A DNA stretch of 46,551 nt, taken from IMG/VR virus record IMGVR_UViG_3300048924_000575, positions 1 through 46,551 of that record; one strand, written 5' to 3'. Every line of letters starts with the position of its first letter. Positions within the stretch are counted from its first letter, which is position 1. The position numbers and the translations under genes were made by a program. This DNA is from a virus. Positions 45,556-46,551 of this stretch are shown piece by piece. The notes beneath the pieces are model-generated. The model did not search any database. It saw nothing but the letters and a program-made list of their open reading frames with translations, and was not told the origin of the DNA.

Positions 45556-46551
45556 CTACCTGTGCAGAGATTCGGGCCGGATCTGGGTGTAGCGGCGTAG
45601 TTGATTCCAGCTACGGTGGCCGGTAAAAATCGCGACCTCTTGGATACCATAGCCCATTTCGAACAGACGGCTAGTGCCTTCGTGGCGCAGATCGTGGAAC
45701 CGCAGATCCTTGATTTCCAGGTGCGCGCAGGCGCGGGGAAACGTCGAAGAGATGGTTGCCGCTTTGTAGGGGAAAATTCTGCCTTTGTGGGGCTTCGGCT
45801 GACGCTGGATGATCTCCCAGGCAGCCGGTAGCAGCGGGACAACCTGATGGTTGCCGGCCTTGCGCTTGGGGTCTTTGCGGTCGCGGATGATAACCGTCTT
45901 CTTCTTGGTGTCCACGTCTTCCCAGGTAATCGAGAAGATCTCGCCCGCCCGCATGGCGGTAGCTATGGCGAAGTCAACGATGTCCGCCATGGGGAGCTTA
46001 TAGCGCTCGGACGTGTTGAAGTGGTCCTTCAGCGTCTTCAGTTCCTCGGCGGTGGGGCGCCTGGTCCGTTCCCGTGGGGTCGTAACGACCCCCAGCATCT
46101 TGAACGCCTCGCGGGCGTCCCTTATCGGGTCACCAAGGAACGAGAAGTCCCAGAGGCTACGTGCTACACGTAGCACTGTGTTCAGGTAGGAAAGCTCCAT
46201 GGACCACGTGGGAGGCGCAACTCCCCGCTTCTTGGTGTATTCGATTATTCTTGCGCCAGTCAGTCCGGACAGGGTGACGGCCCCAAGCTCAGCCCGTAGC
46301 ACCTTGAAAGATTCCTTCTTAGCTGTGCCCATCCGGTGAACTTCGCGTTCGTAGCGGTCCAGGAGGTCGCCCACGGTCGTAACTCCAAGGGGTTTGGTAT
46401 CCTTGAAGTCTCCCCGCTCGATCTCCGCCTCTATGGCCGTGGCCCATCTGTTGGCCAATGCCTTCGTGGTGAAGGTCTTGGTTTGGGTGGGGTGTCCCTT
46501 CTTCCGTACCTGGGCGCGCCACTTGCCGCCTATCTGAATTATCGAAGCCAT
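45556..46551 (-). CDS. int: Tyrosine-type phage integrase
   Basis: A 331-residue tyrosine recombinase. N-terminal arm-binding part (MASIIQIGGKWRAQVRKKGH), a core-binding SAM-like domain, then a catalytic domain with R201 (AMRAGE), a Lys near 226-231, H286-x-x-R289 (HDLRHEG), H312 (TGHRSW) and nucleophile Y321 (RRYTQI). It integrates and excises phage DNA. Its ATG is the final base triplet of the window, so it is complete. It reads leftward, consistent with being the last gene of the pL operon on a circular genome. Confidence 0.93.
   Translation of the reverse strand: MASIIQIGGKWRAQVRKKGHPTQTKTFTTKALANRWATAIEAEIERGDFKDTKPLGVTTVGDLLDRYEREVHRMGTAKKESFKVLRAELGAVTLSGLTGARIIEYTKKRGVAPPTWSMELSYLNTVLRVARSLWDFSFLGDPIRDAREAFKMLGVVTTPRERTRRPTAEELKTLKDHFNTSERYKLPMADIVDFAIATAMRAGEIFSITWEDVDTKKKTVIIRDRKDPKRKAGNHQVVPLLPAAWEIIQRQPKPHKGRIFPYKAATISSTFPRACAHLEIKDLRFHDLRHEGTSRLFEMGYGIQEVAIFTGHRSWNQLRRYTQIRPESLHR

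Overview
The window looks like the complete genome, about 46.5 kb, of a temperate lambda-like siphophage, either as a virion genome or as a circularised prophage. The base composition is GC-rich. The boxA has rRNA/phage form and the gene set (DUF1073 portal, DUF2213 protease, NlpC/P60 tail protein) resembles phages of Burkholderiales such as Bordetella or Achromobacter; that host guess is inference. Base 1 is the end of a leftward stop codon and the last base begins the ATG of a leftward tyrosine integrase. On a circle the leftward early operon would therefore run straight into int, as in lambda.

Layout. (1) 1-9.7 kb, leftward: a pL operon with a consensus -35, two operators, a boxA and a long structured leader. 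It encodes a small RNA ligase, an array of six tRNA-sized structured RNA elements (two with real tRNA D and T arms), many small phage proteins joined by 4-bp ATGA overlaps, the Erf annealing protein, an SSB and a DnaQ-like exonuclease. (2) 9.7-13.5 kb: immunity region. A rightward lipoprotein is followed by a leftward cI operon (LexA/CI-type repressor, a second lipoprotein, a one-TM protein). Three operators lie between cI and a divergent cro, and both genes look leaderless. A two-gene leftward mini-operon lies between cro and the CII-like gene. (3) 13.6-19.1 kb, rightward: CII-like regulator, NinB, HNH-like protein, replication initiator with candidate origin iterons, DnaB helicase, small regulators, a DUF1064 nuclease and a possible Q-like late regulator. 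(4) 19.2-20.2 kb: terminator and a leftward HIRAN-domain insert. (5) 20.3-38.3 kb, rightward: terminases, portal, head morphogenesis protein, protease with nested scaffold, decoration and capsid proteins, head-tail connectors, tail tube with Ig-like domains, tape measure, tail tip and gpJ-like protein. (6) 38.4-41.5 kb: tail fibre with an SGNH esterase domain, then holin, SAR endolysin and Rz/Rz1. (7) 41.6-45.5 kb: cargo genes (DUF6270-like protein, trypsin-like protease, genes around a LexA box, SRAP peptidase, membrane protein). (8) Integrase.

The most unusual part is 7.7-9.45 kb. An RNA ligase gene is embedded in the same transcript as several strongly folded, tRNA-sized elements that do not fit ordinary tRNAs. 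I read this as a candidate RNA-repair, RNA-decoy or novel structured RNA system; it needs covariance and RNA evidence.
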